Assembly: GCF_954871325.1 (NCBI RefSeq) | Contig: NC_088776.1 | Span: forward strand, 20,088,052-20,152,051 | Direction: 5' to 3' | From: Gordionus sp. m RMFG-2023 | Taxonomy: Eukaryota; Nematomorpha; Gordioida; Chordodea; Parachordodidae | DNA: 64,000 bases | Part shown: positions 46,501 to 61,500 of the stretch, one piece after another | How positions within the stretch are numbered: position 1 is the first letter of the stretch | How the letters are laid out: every line of letters begins with the position of its first letter | Notes under the pieces: generated by a model | The model's input: only the letters and a program-made list of their open reading frames with translations | Database searches by the model: none | Told to the model about the DNA's origin: nothing | Made by a program: the position numbers and the translations under genes

Positions 46501-49500
46501 TTCAATAAGGTTAAAGATTTTGTTTCAAATAAATCTTTTCTTAAGTCAAGTGTGTTTTTTGATCAAATTTAAAAATTACTAAAATAAAATAGGATTTAAT
46601 CTCTTGATTACTTCATGGCTCACCTAATTTATTTATAAATATATTAATCTTTTGCATAACTCTTGAAAAAAACTGGAAATTATAATGGACTTAAAAAAAA
46701 TCTATTATTACCATCGGAGAGAATTTCATTCATGACGCTTTTCCTGCCGTCTTTTCCTTCCTCTTCGGGTGCATCGTAAATAATATGAGGCAAATTACCA
46801 TCATTTTCTTGAATCAGATCTTGTAAAAGACCCGGTCCCAGCTTAACGCATGCTAACCATTCCAAACTTTCGTGAATAAGGGCAAGAGTTTTTATGGATT
46901 GTGGATCGGTCAGTATCTCTTGATCGGGTATACTCATCATTTCGTCGCCGAGGTTGCTGGCCAAAATTTCAGATTCTTTGGCGTGACAGCTATCTACCCT
47001 AAATAATTTGCAACATAAAATATTGATTCGTTCTGACTTTTTAAAACGTTAACAGCTGATTTTTGCGATTAATTTTGTTATACCTTAATATGTTAAACTC
47101 ATTTGTAAAAAAAATATAATCAAAGCCTATTCAATAAATCTATCATTTTTTAAAAAAATCTTATCAAATAACATTCCCATATCAAAAAAGCTTTCCGCAA
47201 GGAGCAATATAGTACCATTTGTGTTTCTTGCAAGTAAAGTTTATCAATTACTGGAAAATTTAATGAGGCCATAATTACGGGGTTAACTTAGACTTTTTCA
47301 TCTCCTTAACAAAACTTTGCTTATTAAATTAATCAAATTTGAAACGATAAGCGGGAAATAATTACCCTAAAAAAATCCATCAATCTTTTTCGAAAAGGGG
47401 GGGGGGGGGTATTTTTAAATTTTTAAAAAAAATTATTGGAAATGTTTTTTTCAGTGATTCATTGAAATAGCTAAGGAGATTGTCAAGGCAACAGTGATAT
47501 TAATTACACAGTAATATAATTAAAAAGATAAAATTTTTTTAAAAAAGATCTTCCATGTTTCATAAAAAAAAATTCAAGATAAAAAATTCTTAGTTTTTAT
47601 TCTTGATTCGTTTACTAAGAAATAAAATAGGTTATATAACATGTTAAAAAAACGCAAAAATCAGCAGTTAGCGTTTTGAAAGGCGAGGCAAGAGCTCGGT
47701 CTCTAAAATTAAATCGTGTTCTATCAGTCAATATTGTTTTTTAAAACTCTGAAAAATAATAAAAGGGTATAGGTTATAAAAAAAAGAACTATTTATTTAC
47801 CTGTGGTCGTGGATATTTGGATGATTTGCAGTCGGAGAATAACTAAAAGCTTTAAAAAAAGAGGTGATGATTATTGATAATTATGATTTACATAATCAAA
47901 TTAGTGGAATCGTTAGGGATGGGAGTTTAAATTTAAATTATTTATTTTTGAACAAAACTTTTTTTAAGGAAAACTAAATTATAAGATCTGGCGGCAATGC
48001 GACTGAATTCAATAAAAGTCAAAGGTGTCGCCAGCATTTTCAATTTTAAGGGGGCCCATCTTTTTTAAATAAAAAAAAAAATTCCATTTATAATTAACAA
48101 AATTAAGGGTAAATTCTATCTAAAATTAGCAAATAAATTATCTTAAAAAAATTAAAAATTTTTGGGAGTGACTATCCAAAGTTTTCAGAGTAGACTTCCT
48201 GCTCTCCTAACGATGCCACTGATAAAAATTCAATGTACTAATGAATATTTTACAACAGGTCCTTTTTTATTAACAGACATTCATAAACTTATTTCGGAGA
48301 AATAGTTTTAAAAACGCAATTATCAATACAAACCAGCTTTTTTTTCATTTATGGTTAAGAAAAAGTTTTTTTTTTAACATAATTAATCAAACTTAATATT
48401 TTATAATAACCTTAAGCATATGAGATACTCATTTTATTTTAACTTTTATTGCCTTATTTTAAAAACAAACAATGATAAAAAAATGCAAAAGTAACATTTT
48501 ACTTATTTACAATAAGAAATTCTTTCTCGATCCCAATATCTAACTAACCTTATAACTTTAATCTTAGCAGTCCAATAAGCTGATTTCAGAAAAAGTGTTC
48601 TCCTAGGGGGGTGATGATATACCAACATCTAATTTTGAATATTTAGGCTTAAAATTTTATTAAAATAATTTTTTATTGTATATTAACCCTACCCCAATAT
48701 CTGGCAACCTTTTAACCATAACTCTAGCATAGTCCAAGAAGGTGGTTTCAATAAAAAAAGCTGGTCCGACGGGCTAATATATCAACCTTAATTCATATCC
48801 CCTTAGATTTTTAATAAAGTTATATCCTTTCCTTAGCGTATAAGAGGTTGGTTTTTGTAAAAACTGTATGGCCCTACCCCTACTCTCAGTTACCTGCCAG
48901 GTCTAATCCCATTTTTTGTTTCGGTGAAATTAAGCACTATTAATTATTGTTTCAACTTTAGCTCATATACTGTTTCGCAGCCCTAAGATATCGATTTTAC
49001 TGACGGGCGGCCTTTTCACTTTTCTGGAGGTTTTTGTCGATATATTTTTTTATGAGTCTATTTTCCAAAGGCCGAAGGCAGGGATCTTCATGAGCATTAA
49101 TTTTTTGACCAAGCCAGGCCTAGGACCGCAGTAAAAAAAATTTTAGGCCCAGGTCCGGCCCTTATTTAATGTTAAAAAAATTCTCAAGTCCGGCCCACAT
49201 GATAAGTTTCAAAAAAATTTCCCAAACCCGGCCCAAGCCCATATCCAAAAATTTAATTTTTTTTATTTAATGAAAATAAACAATATTTAAAAATATATTT
49301 TGGCAATCATTTTGTTTACAATACTGAAATTAATTATTATTAGAAGAAAAAAAGGCAATATTTCTTTAAATTAGTAAGTGTTTTAAATAATCTAAATTTA
49401 AATTTATAATTTTAGGCCCATCCAAACCCAGCCCAGGCCAGCTAGAAAATATGCCGGGTATGGGCCTGCGGGCCGGGCCGGCCCATGAAGGTCTCTGGCC

Positions 49501-52500
49501 GAAGGAGGGGATTCTTTAAGAAGCAAAACTATAAAAATAAAACTTTATATAAATAGAGAAGCTGCATTCTACTTTAAACTTAATCCAACTTAAAATTATT
49601 TTATCTTTCATAAATAAAATTTGATAATACCTTCATTCTGAGTTTCCTTGTGACTGTAAATGGATGCCATCTTGTCAGGCGAATTTATAGATGGGCTATT
49701 TGGATGATACTCGGTATGTTGCCTCATCAGGTGCCAATTAGGTAAAGACCTTTTATAGGGAATTAAATTTACCATGGTAAAAGCAAATAAACAACAGTTA
49801 AAATAATATATTGTTAAAAAATAAATATGTAAATAGAAGGTGTAGAAAAATTAACTTTCATCAAGAAATTCGAAGGGGGGGGGGGGTGTAGTTTACATAA
49901 ATGGTCTGAAAACTTTGAAAATAAACAAGATGGTCCTATAAAAGGCATACATTTTTAAAGACTAGATATATGATTGAAAGAGATTGAATTTAGGATAGGT
50001 GAATTGGATATCAGGTGAATTGCTTTATTGTGATAAAAAATTTGTTTTTAATCATAGGCGAAACAGGATATGATTTAACATCATAATAAAACTAAAAGAT
50101 AAAAGACCTACGATATTTATATCAATCATAGTAAAAAAGTCTAGCCCTAGATTTGCTAAAGGGTTTCAAATTTGCCGATTTCCTCACGCCATATTTACCA
50201 AGTATAAATATGATTTAGCGCTATCTTTTTAAACTATAAATATGTAATTCAGTCCTCACATGACACACAAATGGTATCATTTTGTAAATTGATTGATATT
50301 CAAATATTTAAATAATTTTTACGATAAAAAAGACAAGATTTGATAGGTTATACATTATTGCCTACTTAATTACATTTTTCATATCTAAATTAAATTATCA
50401 AGATAAGCAAGATATTTAAAATATTGATTCAGAATTCAAAATGTAAAGGCATTTCAACTGATTCAACAAGCTAGGCACATAACCAGGGATTTGCCTGTTG
50501 TAAATTTCATCAATAAAAAAAAATCCCTTTACACTCCCCTTAATGTAAACAATATATTACTATAAAGGAAGAATTTGCAAAAAATGCCTATGCAACAAGC
50601 TAATAATTAATTGTAAAATTAGTTTTGAATAAATATTTTAAATATCTTAAAATAGTTAATTTATAATTCATATCATTTTATATTATATTTACATCAAGGA
50701 GAAAATTCCCATAAATTTTTATTGAGGTAACTTTCCTAAGGGAATTTTTGGGATAAACGGGAATTAACGGAAATTTGTAGGAATTAATGATATTGTTTAA
50801 ATTATAACCAACTTATTATATTCAATTAACAACAGATAAATTATAAGGTAAATAATAGATATAATAAACATATATATTAAATGTTCATTAAAATACATTA
50901 TTTAAACTCGATTTCACTCGTACTATCATCAATCCTTTAAACCCATTATAATCTGAATCTGATATTTCAATTTTTGATGAACTATTTTCTTCTAAAAATC
51001 TATTGTTCCTATATTCAATATTTGAGAACAATTGCTAATTTATTAAGTATAAGTTATGTCGAATTGATATCAAGATTTCTACCTTTTTATTTCCCAACTT
51101 ATTCCTTCGTTTAGAGGGTGTTTCCAAAAAATGACTGTATACGTACTGGTGAAGCACTAGTATGAAGTATTGATGAAAATTTTGGGGAAATTGTAGAAAA
51201 TGATTGGATTTACAGAGCCCTTTCCAACAAAGGTATCTTACTCAATCTCAAATTCCAGAGAAAAACATCTTTGGCTCGATTGCGCTTAAGTTAATCAAAT
51301 CAGCATCTAAATTAAAAAAATCAGAAAAAGACTTTATTATTGAGAATGACCAATCTCAATTATCATCAAGGTTTCCCAACATTCATTTTTAAAAAAATTA
51401 TTCAAAATTTATATCATTATTCATTTATTCTAAGGGGTACCGAAAAGTCAGATCTTAAATTATTTTATTTTCTTCAGTAGTTATTGTTTAGAATCAGTTG
51501 GAAACTTTAATAGTTCATCATCTAAGATTCAAAATTTACCATACTGTCGTCATCCACTGCGTAAAATAAAATTTGCTTAGTTTGTTTTTGTAAAGAAATA
51601 AACAAAGACATAATATTGGCTATACTCAATAAATTTTTTTAATTTTAATATTAATATTAATACAATACATATTTTTTTTAAATATATTATATTATAATGA
51701 TTTTTAAATATAACACCATCTATATTATATTTTATAAAAACAAAACAAAAAATCAACTAAAATTAAAAAACAAAAAAATGCTATCGATTTTTGTGATTAA
51801 GCAGTTAAATATAAAGGAAATAATTTCTGGATAATATCAACACCCAAAAAATTCCCTTCCCAACAATGTTAATTTTGTACCTTTTACAGGAAATAGAAAA
51901 CATTTGGAATTTTTTTTATATTTTCCAATGTATAATTTTAAGGGTTATAAAATGATATATAATTTGTAACTCAATATTAAAAAAAATGATTTAATGAAAT
52001 CACGCATTGCGCGATTTTCGACTATATCTTTAAATATATCTGAGCTACTAAAATTTTGATTTTATTAAAATTTACAATATAAATAACTAACAAGCCAAGT
52101 TTCATTCATTTAGGTGATGGTGTCCAAAACAATGGTTGATTTGTAATGGAATGACCCATATTCTAGTAGTATAATTATAGCTTTTTAATATTATATAACC
52201 GAGGAAAATAATCGCAAATAGATACAAAAGGAAATGGATATATTTTATTACTTTTATTTTTTCTATAGTGCATGTATAAAAAAACTATAGAGATTTTAGA
52301 TTTGGGGTTATGATATGACTATGAGGGAAATAGCTATATTTCCCACTTAGTGTAATATTTTATCCTAAATAACTTTTAAAATACTTAAAATTTACCCCGG
52401 TGTCCACCATTATATAAATAACAATCTCATAATTATGTGGATAACCTTAGAAATCGATTAATATCCTCATCCTTGGCCCAAGTAGCGCTTATGATCCGTT

Positions 52501-52561
52501 TATCTTCGGTTTCTGGTTGGACTATGTTTTTATAAGCGTTAAGGCATACATCTTTATAACT
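40533..52561 (-). CDS. EXOC4: EXOC4 exons, C-terminal half (eight exons with stop codon)
   Basis: Exon 52.5k reads SYKDVCLNAYKNIVQ...SATWAKDEDINRFLR. Exon 49.7k starts SLPNWHLMRQ. A 49-bp micro-exon at 47,849-47,801 encodes a linker (AFSYSPTANHPNIHDH). Exon 47.0k has SEILASNLGDEMM and HESLEWLAC. Exon 46.1k has TCLLVIHLELRVHCFYF. Exon 44.3k has a Ser-rich insert, then VLKLNKDLTSIEEVL. Exon 41.8k has CHNVFALQQNLTNI and ending LLHR. The last exon 40,614-40,533 adds SLNVPVNTQKNQFKRLEEV before TGA, matching the human C-terminus. A hAT fills much of the intron between 44,043 and 41,792. Confidence 0.94.
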
Positions 52562-55500
52562 CTTGACATTAATATATTAAATATATTTCATTATGTATAA
52601 ATTTTCTAAGATGTTATTTTCGAAGAGTACTGGGGAGGGGTGGGGAGGGGGGAGGGTGGGGGTTAATAATTTCGTGGAATACTTGCATAATATAAAATAT
52701 ACAAATTTAAAATATTGATTAACAGTAGTTTGTTTTTGCACAGATGATAGCTAACGACAGCACTGAATGATATTATCACAATAAAATGGATTTTTTATAA
52801 TATAATACTCAAATAACAATTTGTCAGAGATCTTGAGGGTGGGGCATTACTTATGATTGAATATTATATTTGATTTTGCTTAAACGTTGAGTAAAATGTG
52901 ATTATAAAATGTGTTATATAAATAAAGAACAATATAATATAATGGGTTAGGCTTACTGGCTGTTAATCTAATATTCTATTCAATTATTTAAAAATTTTTA
53001 TACGAATAAATTTGTTTAAACTCATATCCCCTTGACCAAATTTTGAAAAATCCTAGTTGACGCATACCACGTTTAGGAGTCATATTATTTATAATAAAAA
53101 ATAAATAAAATAAATATTTTTTTAACCTGTAATATTTTGCAATTCATGAGCAGGAATTGGTTGGAATAGTCGGGCATGTCCCTTATTATATCCCTCAATT
53201 CATTCACGCATCTATCCACAACAAAAGCGTTTAAAAGTAAAGGTCGATCCACATCAGGACACACCTTGGGGTCAGGGGTAACCAAAGCTTTCCATGCTTC
53301 TGGTCCTATCATTTATTTTAATGATATTTTAACGGGGAAAAAAAATTTGATATCGAATTTGGAGATTTTAAATAGAATTTGTATGTCATATAATTAGGAA
53401 AAAATATGCAGTTCATTTAAATATCCTAAACCTAACTATATTAATTAACCTATGCTTATATAACATCATAATTTCTAACTATTCATTTAGGTGAAAATAA
53501 ACTTAGCTAGCTAAAGTTATTACAAACATTAAATGAGCAAAGCTAAAAAAAATTTTTATCAAGTATAAAAATGATAAAAGGGCTATAGAAAATCATTGAT
53601 TTCTAACTCATCTTTCGGCAAATGTGAAGTGTAGAATTTATAAATACTTATCCAGTTAGAACAAAAAAATTTTACATAAGTGTAGTGTTGCAATAGAATG
53701 TTTTATAATAAAAATTCCAATTAATGAAAATTGTCACTCATTCAAAATGTAATATGTGCTTAAGAAATGGCCGAACTTGAAAATCATTATTCGTGAAATG
53801 TTTTTTAAAAAGTAATTATTAAAAGGGCTAACCTTTGATATGACTTTCGATTTTACTGGAAGCAGAATTATGTACCTCAACCAGGTATATCTCTCTAACG
53901 TAATCGTTAAAAAAGGAATAGAGCAAGCATCTCGTGGGTGGTTGCATCTTGATCTCGTTCTCCAACCTCTTGCAAAAGTCTTGAACCGAAAGGTATACGG
54001 TTCTTAAGTTTTTTATACTGGGTTTGCAAACGTTTACAGGTGTATTAAAATTTATCACGGTGTTGAAGCCTTATAATATTCAATGTAAAAGAAGAAATTG
54101 GCAATTAAAAATTCAAAAACATGATGTTATTCATATAATTATGTAATCAAAAACATCTAAATATGATATAGTTTATAATAAAAATAATTAAGATCTAAAT
54201 CAATTACAATCCGAGACCATTTCTATAAAATCTATCACTTAAAAAAATAATTTATCATGATCTTATCAGAAAATCAGATTGATCCCCCTTTTTAAAATTT
54301 TCTGACCTTTAGCGAAGGGACTACTAGGCAAATCTTTATTATCGGACGTTGTAGTAGAATAATTAATCAGGGGAGGTAGAAAGTTTAAATGAGAATCCTC
54401 GAGGGATGAAGTGGCCAGAAAGGCAAGACTTTTACGTTTTCTTTGTTCCCTGGCGTATTTATGAGCGTTCAAAGCTAGAACTGAGTTATCAAACCTTTTT
54501 TGTTTATTATAAATTAATTAGTTTTGCAATATCAAAATATTTAAGATAAGTTAATTTTAAAAAGTGTCGCCTCAAGTTTGAAAATGTTTAATCTATAGAG
54601 AGAAAATACAAAAAATATAAATATCTTCTTTTTTAATAAAGTAGTTACTTAAATAACGGTTGACTACGTTTAGCAGCAGATATATTGCGTTTAACGTGGG
54701 ATTTAACAAAATAATTGTTTAAGTTTTCCATTTCTGTAGGGTATGATGAACCATCCATCCCGGCCGAAGAGCTCTCTATAGCTAAGTATTCGATTAGCGT
54801 CATCTAATATTAAGGATCACGAAGTAAGTATAATAAATTTGCTATTGTAAATAAAATATAAATATGCCTTACATATTTATATTTTTAAATTAAGCTTAGT
54901 TTACATTTGATTATCGATCAAAAATAGGTATAATAATAATTCTAAATAATACTTTTGTATGATATAAATTTTCTTATCTATCTTTTCTTATCTTTATGAG
55001 AAAAAAAAATATTTGTAAACAGAGATGTGAACCCGAACCCGGGTTCAAGAATTTTAAATTTCATTTAATGGAAATTTTGATAACGAAAACTTAATCGAAG
55101 ACAATTTTCTAAGAGGGGTCCGAACCTGCCCCAGGTCCATTTTACCCCGGGTTTAATGAGTTGTTTAAAAATCGGTCTCGGTTTGTTCTATGGTTTCTAA
55201 ATGCCCAATCAAACAATTTTAAATTTCCTGAACTCGGGTTCGGGTTCACATCTAAAACTCTATAAAAAAAATTGTTGAATCAACTCACTCGTGCTTCAGT
55301 CGATTTATTATCTCCTGCTTGCATTGTGCCGTAAATACAAAATAAATATTTAAAAATATGGCCATGCTCTTTGTATTTAAAAACCTGAATAACTCCCTGT
55401 ATAAATGACCATACGTCCAATATATCGTAAGGTGGCAACATGGAAGAAGCATTCGAAGAATCCGGTATTTTAGAAGAGGCGTGAGACTTGGCAGATTCCG

Positions 55501-58500
55501 GTGGGTGAACCTTCTTGGTATTCAACTTTTTATCCTTATTTCGAAATATATGTCAGAAAAAAATATATGTCATATGCAATTGTAGGATAAAATACAGTAG
55601 AAGGTTTATCCCCCTACCCTTTTTAAAATGGGTTTCTTTGTATACATATAGATTGCTTTTAATTGATTATTCATATATTATTATTTTTTAAATAGCCAAA
55701 AAGCATCCTAAATAGTAAATCTGAACAGTCGTAAATCTTCAGTGTTGATCATTTAAGAGTATAAATATAAGATTTTATATGCGAAAATATAGAAATACGA
55801 TATAGAATTTCGAAATTTACTGATACATTGAATTACTAGATTTAATGACGACTTATATGTTATAATAACTTTTTAAAATTATCAATATGGAATAGGATAT
55901 TGGTGAATTCATAAAATATTCAGGTGTTTCAAGTTAGTAAGAAAAACTACATTGTGTTTAATAAAATGTAATGCATCAATAAATTTTGTAAATTTTATAT
56001 TGATTTAGATTTTTCCCTATATATTTATATAATCTTATATTTTTTTCTACAATCTTAAAGGTCAAAGTTGCAGGTCTGAATAAAATTTTTCTTATTTTTT
56101 TTGCTTTTGTTTTTTTTTATATTTTACCTGATTTTCATAAATGATACATAGTGTAAAATGATTGTAAAAAATGATACTATATAAGTTTGAAATGCTGTTA
56201 TAAATATTATTGGCAATTCGCCTAACCAAAACATGAGATAAGGCTAATTGCATTTTCTATTTTGGAGAATAAAGTATTTTATTCGATAATTATTAAGGCT
56301 CTGCATCAGACCTATTATTCCGATCCGAGACAAATATTTAAAAATTCTTGTCCAGACGATTCGATCCGCATCCGCTCTAAAATTTTGAGTTATTTTGAGA
56401 TAGTTCCCTGACGGCACTCAATATATGTTTATTAGTCAATATATTAACCTAAATGTAAATTATATATATCATCATTTTTGAGAACACCTTTATACCCTTC
56501 TTAAAATTACATATTTTAATAATATAACTGTTGTAAATAATGATAATTAAATATTTTTTTTTTAAATACTATTATTTTTTTGTAGAAAAATCATTATTAA
56601 TATTTTTGTTTGGAATTTTTAAAAAAAAAGTTTTCCGTTTTTATAATTATATCATATATATTTTCTTTTGGTGAAACAATTTGAATAAAAATACGTTGCA
56701 ACAATTTATCCTGGAATAATTTGAATAAAAATAAGTTCCAACAATATTTATCCTAGAATAATTTAATTTAAAAAAATAAGTCACAACAATAACATTAACA
56801 GAACCAGGGATCCAAACCGAAACGAATATCGGTTCGGTTCTGGTTCGGATAAAAATAACGGTTCAAGGTTCAGGTTCAGTTCGCAAAAAATATAAATATC
56901 GGTTCGGTTCGAACCTTTAAAAACCGGTTTGAACACTTTTATATTCAAACCTACATTCGAATTATGTGAAGAATTTTTTTTTATTTCATAATTAAAATAT
57001 AAAATACATATATAAAACCTTATTTTTATTAATTACACTTATAAAATAATTAATTTATAAATATTACAAAAATATATCAATGATAAATTTTAATATGAAC
57101 AATTACTTAAAAATTTTTTATTAAGCCGCACAACAAATATATTTTCAAAATTTGTCTCACTCAAATTATATCTATAAGGAGATAATATAAATTTAATTGT
57201 TGAAAAACATCCTTCCACGCTAACTTAGGTAGCCGGCAATACCAGTACGATATCAGATTTGATGTGTCATTTATAATACTATATGTAAATAATTTATATA
57301 TTGGATATAATTTTTCTCTATGCATTATAATTTATTAAAATATTTAAAAAATGTTGTAATTATGATGGACACTTATCAAACAAATGTGATTGATAATAAT
57401 TTTTAAAACAATTCGAATATAATTAAAATTTTTGCAATATACTAGTAATAACTTACACATTATTTTATAAGCATAAAATTATGAGACTTGAACCGGTTCA
57501 GAGTCATTTTAGCGGTTCGGTTCAGGTTCAGCTAGAAATTATTTAGCGGTTTAGGTTCAATAAAAAATACTGGTTTTTAGCGGTTTAATGGTATGGTTCA
57601 GGTTCGGGTTGGAACCCTGAACAGAACTATATTACTTCTATTTAGAAAAAGGAGATTTAATCTGAACTTATTTTAATATAATCAGTCACTAACACTATTT
57701 TAAAAAGATGTTTTTAAATTTAAATAGACCATAATCCAGGTTAAATATTAATTTATAATGCCAATTGTATATTATATTTTATATCTATATGACTGTGAAT
57801 CTGTATAATTATAAAAGCAACTTAATTATTTTATATTATTATTATTTAGTTATAGTAAATTTCGTAATTTTATTTTTATAAAAATGCCATGTTGATTTAT
57901 TTTATGAACATAAAATTTACATAAAATAAGGGCTAAAATTGAAAGGTGAGAAACAATTTATGCAACAAACCATATCAATTTTAATTAATAATAAAATTAA
58001 ATATTAAATTAAATGAATAAAATGTTTTTGTTTAGAATTTGTTAATTTTTAAATATAGCTTATCCAAAAAAATATAGGGTTTAACATTATGTCAATTTAT
58101 TTTCGTTTTCTATATCTAAATACAGTCTTTTTTTACAGTATCTGTAAATTTTTGAAAAAGTATCTTGTATCTGTTTCTTAAATACATTATAAGGGTATAT
58201 TTTTTGTCTGGTATCTATTAAGTCTAAAAAAAATTGGTCCATCCTTGCGTGCAGGGCTCTAATAATAATTATATTATTTTAAAACGTTTGTAATATCCTT
58301 ATTCCTGGATGGCACAGGTGGCGCGGCAGAATTCGCGAGGAAACATTTGATAACAAATTTATGCGCCCTTGAGATACTCCAAAATTTGGCGAAAAGAGTT
58401 TCCAACAAAACCTTAAACATTTATAGATATAAAATAAAAATTATGGCCATATTTTCATTTCCATCGTAATGCTATCTTCTATTAAATGCAATCCAAGATT

Positions 58501-61500
58501 ATATCAAATTTTTTTGTCATTTAAATTATAAAAATAGTATTCAAAAATATTTATAAGCAGTAAATTGATTATCTTACGACAATCTAATTGTATTATTTTT
58601 GAGGCTTTATAAATTTATCATCACACAAAAATTAATTTAAAAAATTATTCTGCAACCATAAAATAAGAGTCTAAAATTTTATTTTGATACCTTAAATAGT
58701 TCGGGTCTGTCTTCTTCCCCTTCAACACCTTCTTTCATAAGGGTTGGGTTTGTGGGATTATTGTACTGGGCGTTGACTGAGTATCTTGAATATAAAGGGA
58801 ATATTTTTTTTAGCAATTAAATTTCTTAGGCGTTGGTCGGTATGCCAAACTTGAATATCTATAAATAACTTTTCTCGAATAACGAAGATAGATTAAAATA
58901 TGTGAGTGTGCATTTTTAAAATAAATGAGAGCATATAGTTTTCACTCGAATCTTGTAATACCTAAACTCTAAATCTATATCTTATTGGTAATAAGCTAAA
59001 GCAATACCAGAGCGTGTTTGAGAAATTGAATTATTCGAAATTAATAGTACCAAAAAATGTTAATATGCAAAGACTAAAAATATCCAAATTTTTGGAAATG
59101 ATATTTTTGCAAAGCTCAATTTTTGGATTACTATCTTTTAACCCTTGCTCTGGTATGGCCTTAAACCAAATGTTAAATCTTTTCAAACGCTAGAACGTGT
59201 TGATATTCTTAGCCTTAATTATCAAAATTTTGACAGAACATCGATTAATAAATTTATAATTATTTTGTATTAAGATCTTTGAAGATAATTTTATAAAATT
59301 AGTGAGTACTAAATATTTTAATTGCCAAATTTTGTCTGAATTATTCTGATTTTTACAAATTAGCCTCCTAATTGAATTGCAAGAGTCAAAGTAAATATTT
59401 TCGAGCTAAATGTGACAATTGCCACAAAAAAAATTTCTAAATATTTTTAAAGATCTTAATTTAAATTTAATTAAGTTAAGATAAAGAACAACTAAACAAC
59501 TTTGACAAAAAATATTTTGGATATTATTATTATAAAACTGCATTTATATAGGATTTTCTTTTGGCCAAAAATTATTTTAAACCCAGTCAGGGTATATTTA
59601 AAAAAATTAAAGTACGGCCCGGGCTAGTCTCTGATAATTGATTTCCTTAATTTAAATTATTGTTATTTAAGTATTATACAACTAAACAACTTTGACAAAA
59701 AATATTTTGGATATTATTATTATAAAACTGCATTTATATAGGATTTTCTTTTGGCCAAAAATTATTTTAAACCCAGTCAGGGTATATTTAAAAAAATTAA
59801 AGTACGGCCCGGGCTAGTCTCTGATAATTGATTTCCTTAATTTAAATTATTGTTATTTAAGTATTATAATAGTCTCTTTACAGGGAGGAAATTGTTTTTA
59901 GAGAAAAACGAGCCAGCCTTTTAAAGTCCAATGTTGAAAATAGTTTATTGTTAATAAAACTAAATAAAAATTTATTAGGCCCAAATATTCATCGAAACAT
60001 AAATATTACATTGTGTACATCCTTTTTAATAAATACTATATTATGAGATACATTTTTTTGCAAATTTCTTAATTTAAACTGTATTTCGTTGAAATTCCTC
60101 TGATAAAATTTTTTAAATGGCAAAATTATTTCATAAAATAATAATATTATATTAAAAATTTATAAAGTAACTTGATGTAACTTGCAAGGTAGCTAGTTAA
60201 CTTATTAAGGATTGAACTATAACCAGTTCCTTTTTTAAAAGTAACTTTTAACGACACAATTAATTATATATATTATTTTATAAAATTATATAAGGAAGCG
60301 TATAAAAAATTTACCTAGTTTTGATTTCGTGAGCAGTAATAAGTACTATTGAACATAGATCCGATTGCATCGATGTTTTTAACAACTTTTATATAAAATA
60401 AACATAATTTTTTTAACTATTTAAAATAAAAAATTTCTCACCACTAGCCCATCTTTCGGTAGGTAGAGTCCTACATAATTATTTTATCCCGGCCCGAGCT
60501 ATACCCCAGCCACCCGAATTTAAATTTTTTTTATGTCCGAGTCAACCAATACATAAATTTTTTATTCCAGTCGGTCCAGAGTCCGATTTTAAAAAAATTT
60601 TGAATTTGAGTTTAAATATTATAACATCTAAAAAAAATTACAAATTATGTTTATTATTCATATATTGACACCTTAAATAAAAGTATATTAACCACTATAA
60701 ATAGACTATTATCAATTGTCAAATAAAGTTGCAAAACCGAGTAAAACATTTTAGTGATGCAAAATCGTTCCATTTGAGCCGATTTTTAATAATGGCTAAC
60801 TCAATATTTTCGCTAAAAAAATATTGTCTAAGCCTCAAGATTTCGTTAATAGATGTTCAAACCATTATGCCCCTATGAGCAAAATCTTAAGGTAGCATAA
60901 TATTTTCCCTAAAATATTAAGTTAGCCGATTTTAAAATCGGTTCAAAATAAGCCTTTGACAACTTTAGGCTTGTGTAATATCTTTTGGGAAAAATATTGA
61001 ACTAGCCGTTTTTAAAAATCGGCTCAAATGGAGCGATTTTCATCACTATGACATTTATTGTAACGAGATAGAATATGATGTATGTAAGTAATAGATAACT
61101 AGTCACAATCACAGGAAATTGTTAATTTTGGTAAGAAATTATGCAAATGAATAAGTGAAATGTGTTGATGAAAAATGACATGTGATTCTGATTAATATTT
61201 CGATGAAACAAAATGATTATTGAGGATATTTCTATAATATTTAATTTTTGGGCCTCGGGTTGAGCTGCCTCTTACAGCCTGACCCGAGCCCAATCCGAGC
61301 CTCAGTCCATGCCATGCAGGGCTCCATCGGTAAGAACATCAACCCATACACGAAGATTCGAATAATACAATTAAAATGAACTATAGGTATTGTAAACATT
61401 CTCTTAAAGAAGGAACTCTATATTAATATGCGAAACAATTTTCCAAAAGTTATGTTATTCAGCCAGCACCGTTATAAGTCTATTTAGTTTCGCTTCTATG

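Noticed and set aside
51204-51392. 62-codon plus-strand frame as a nested gene
   Set aside because: No recognisable domain, no neighbouring exons, and such lengths arise by chance.
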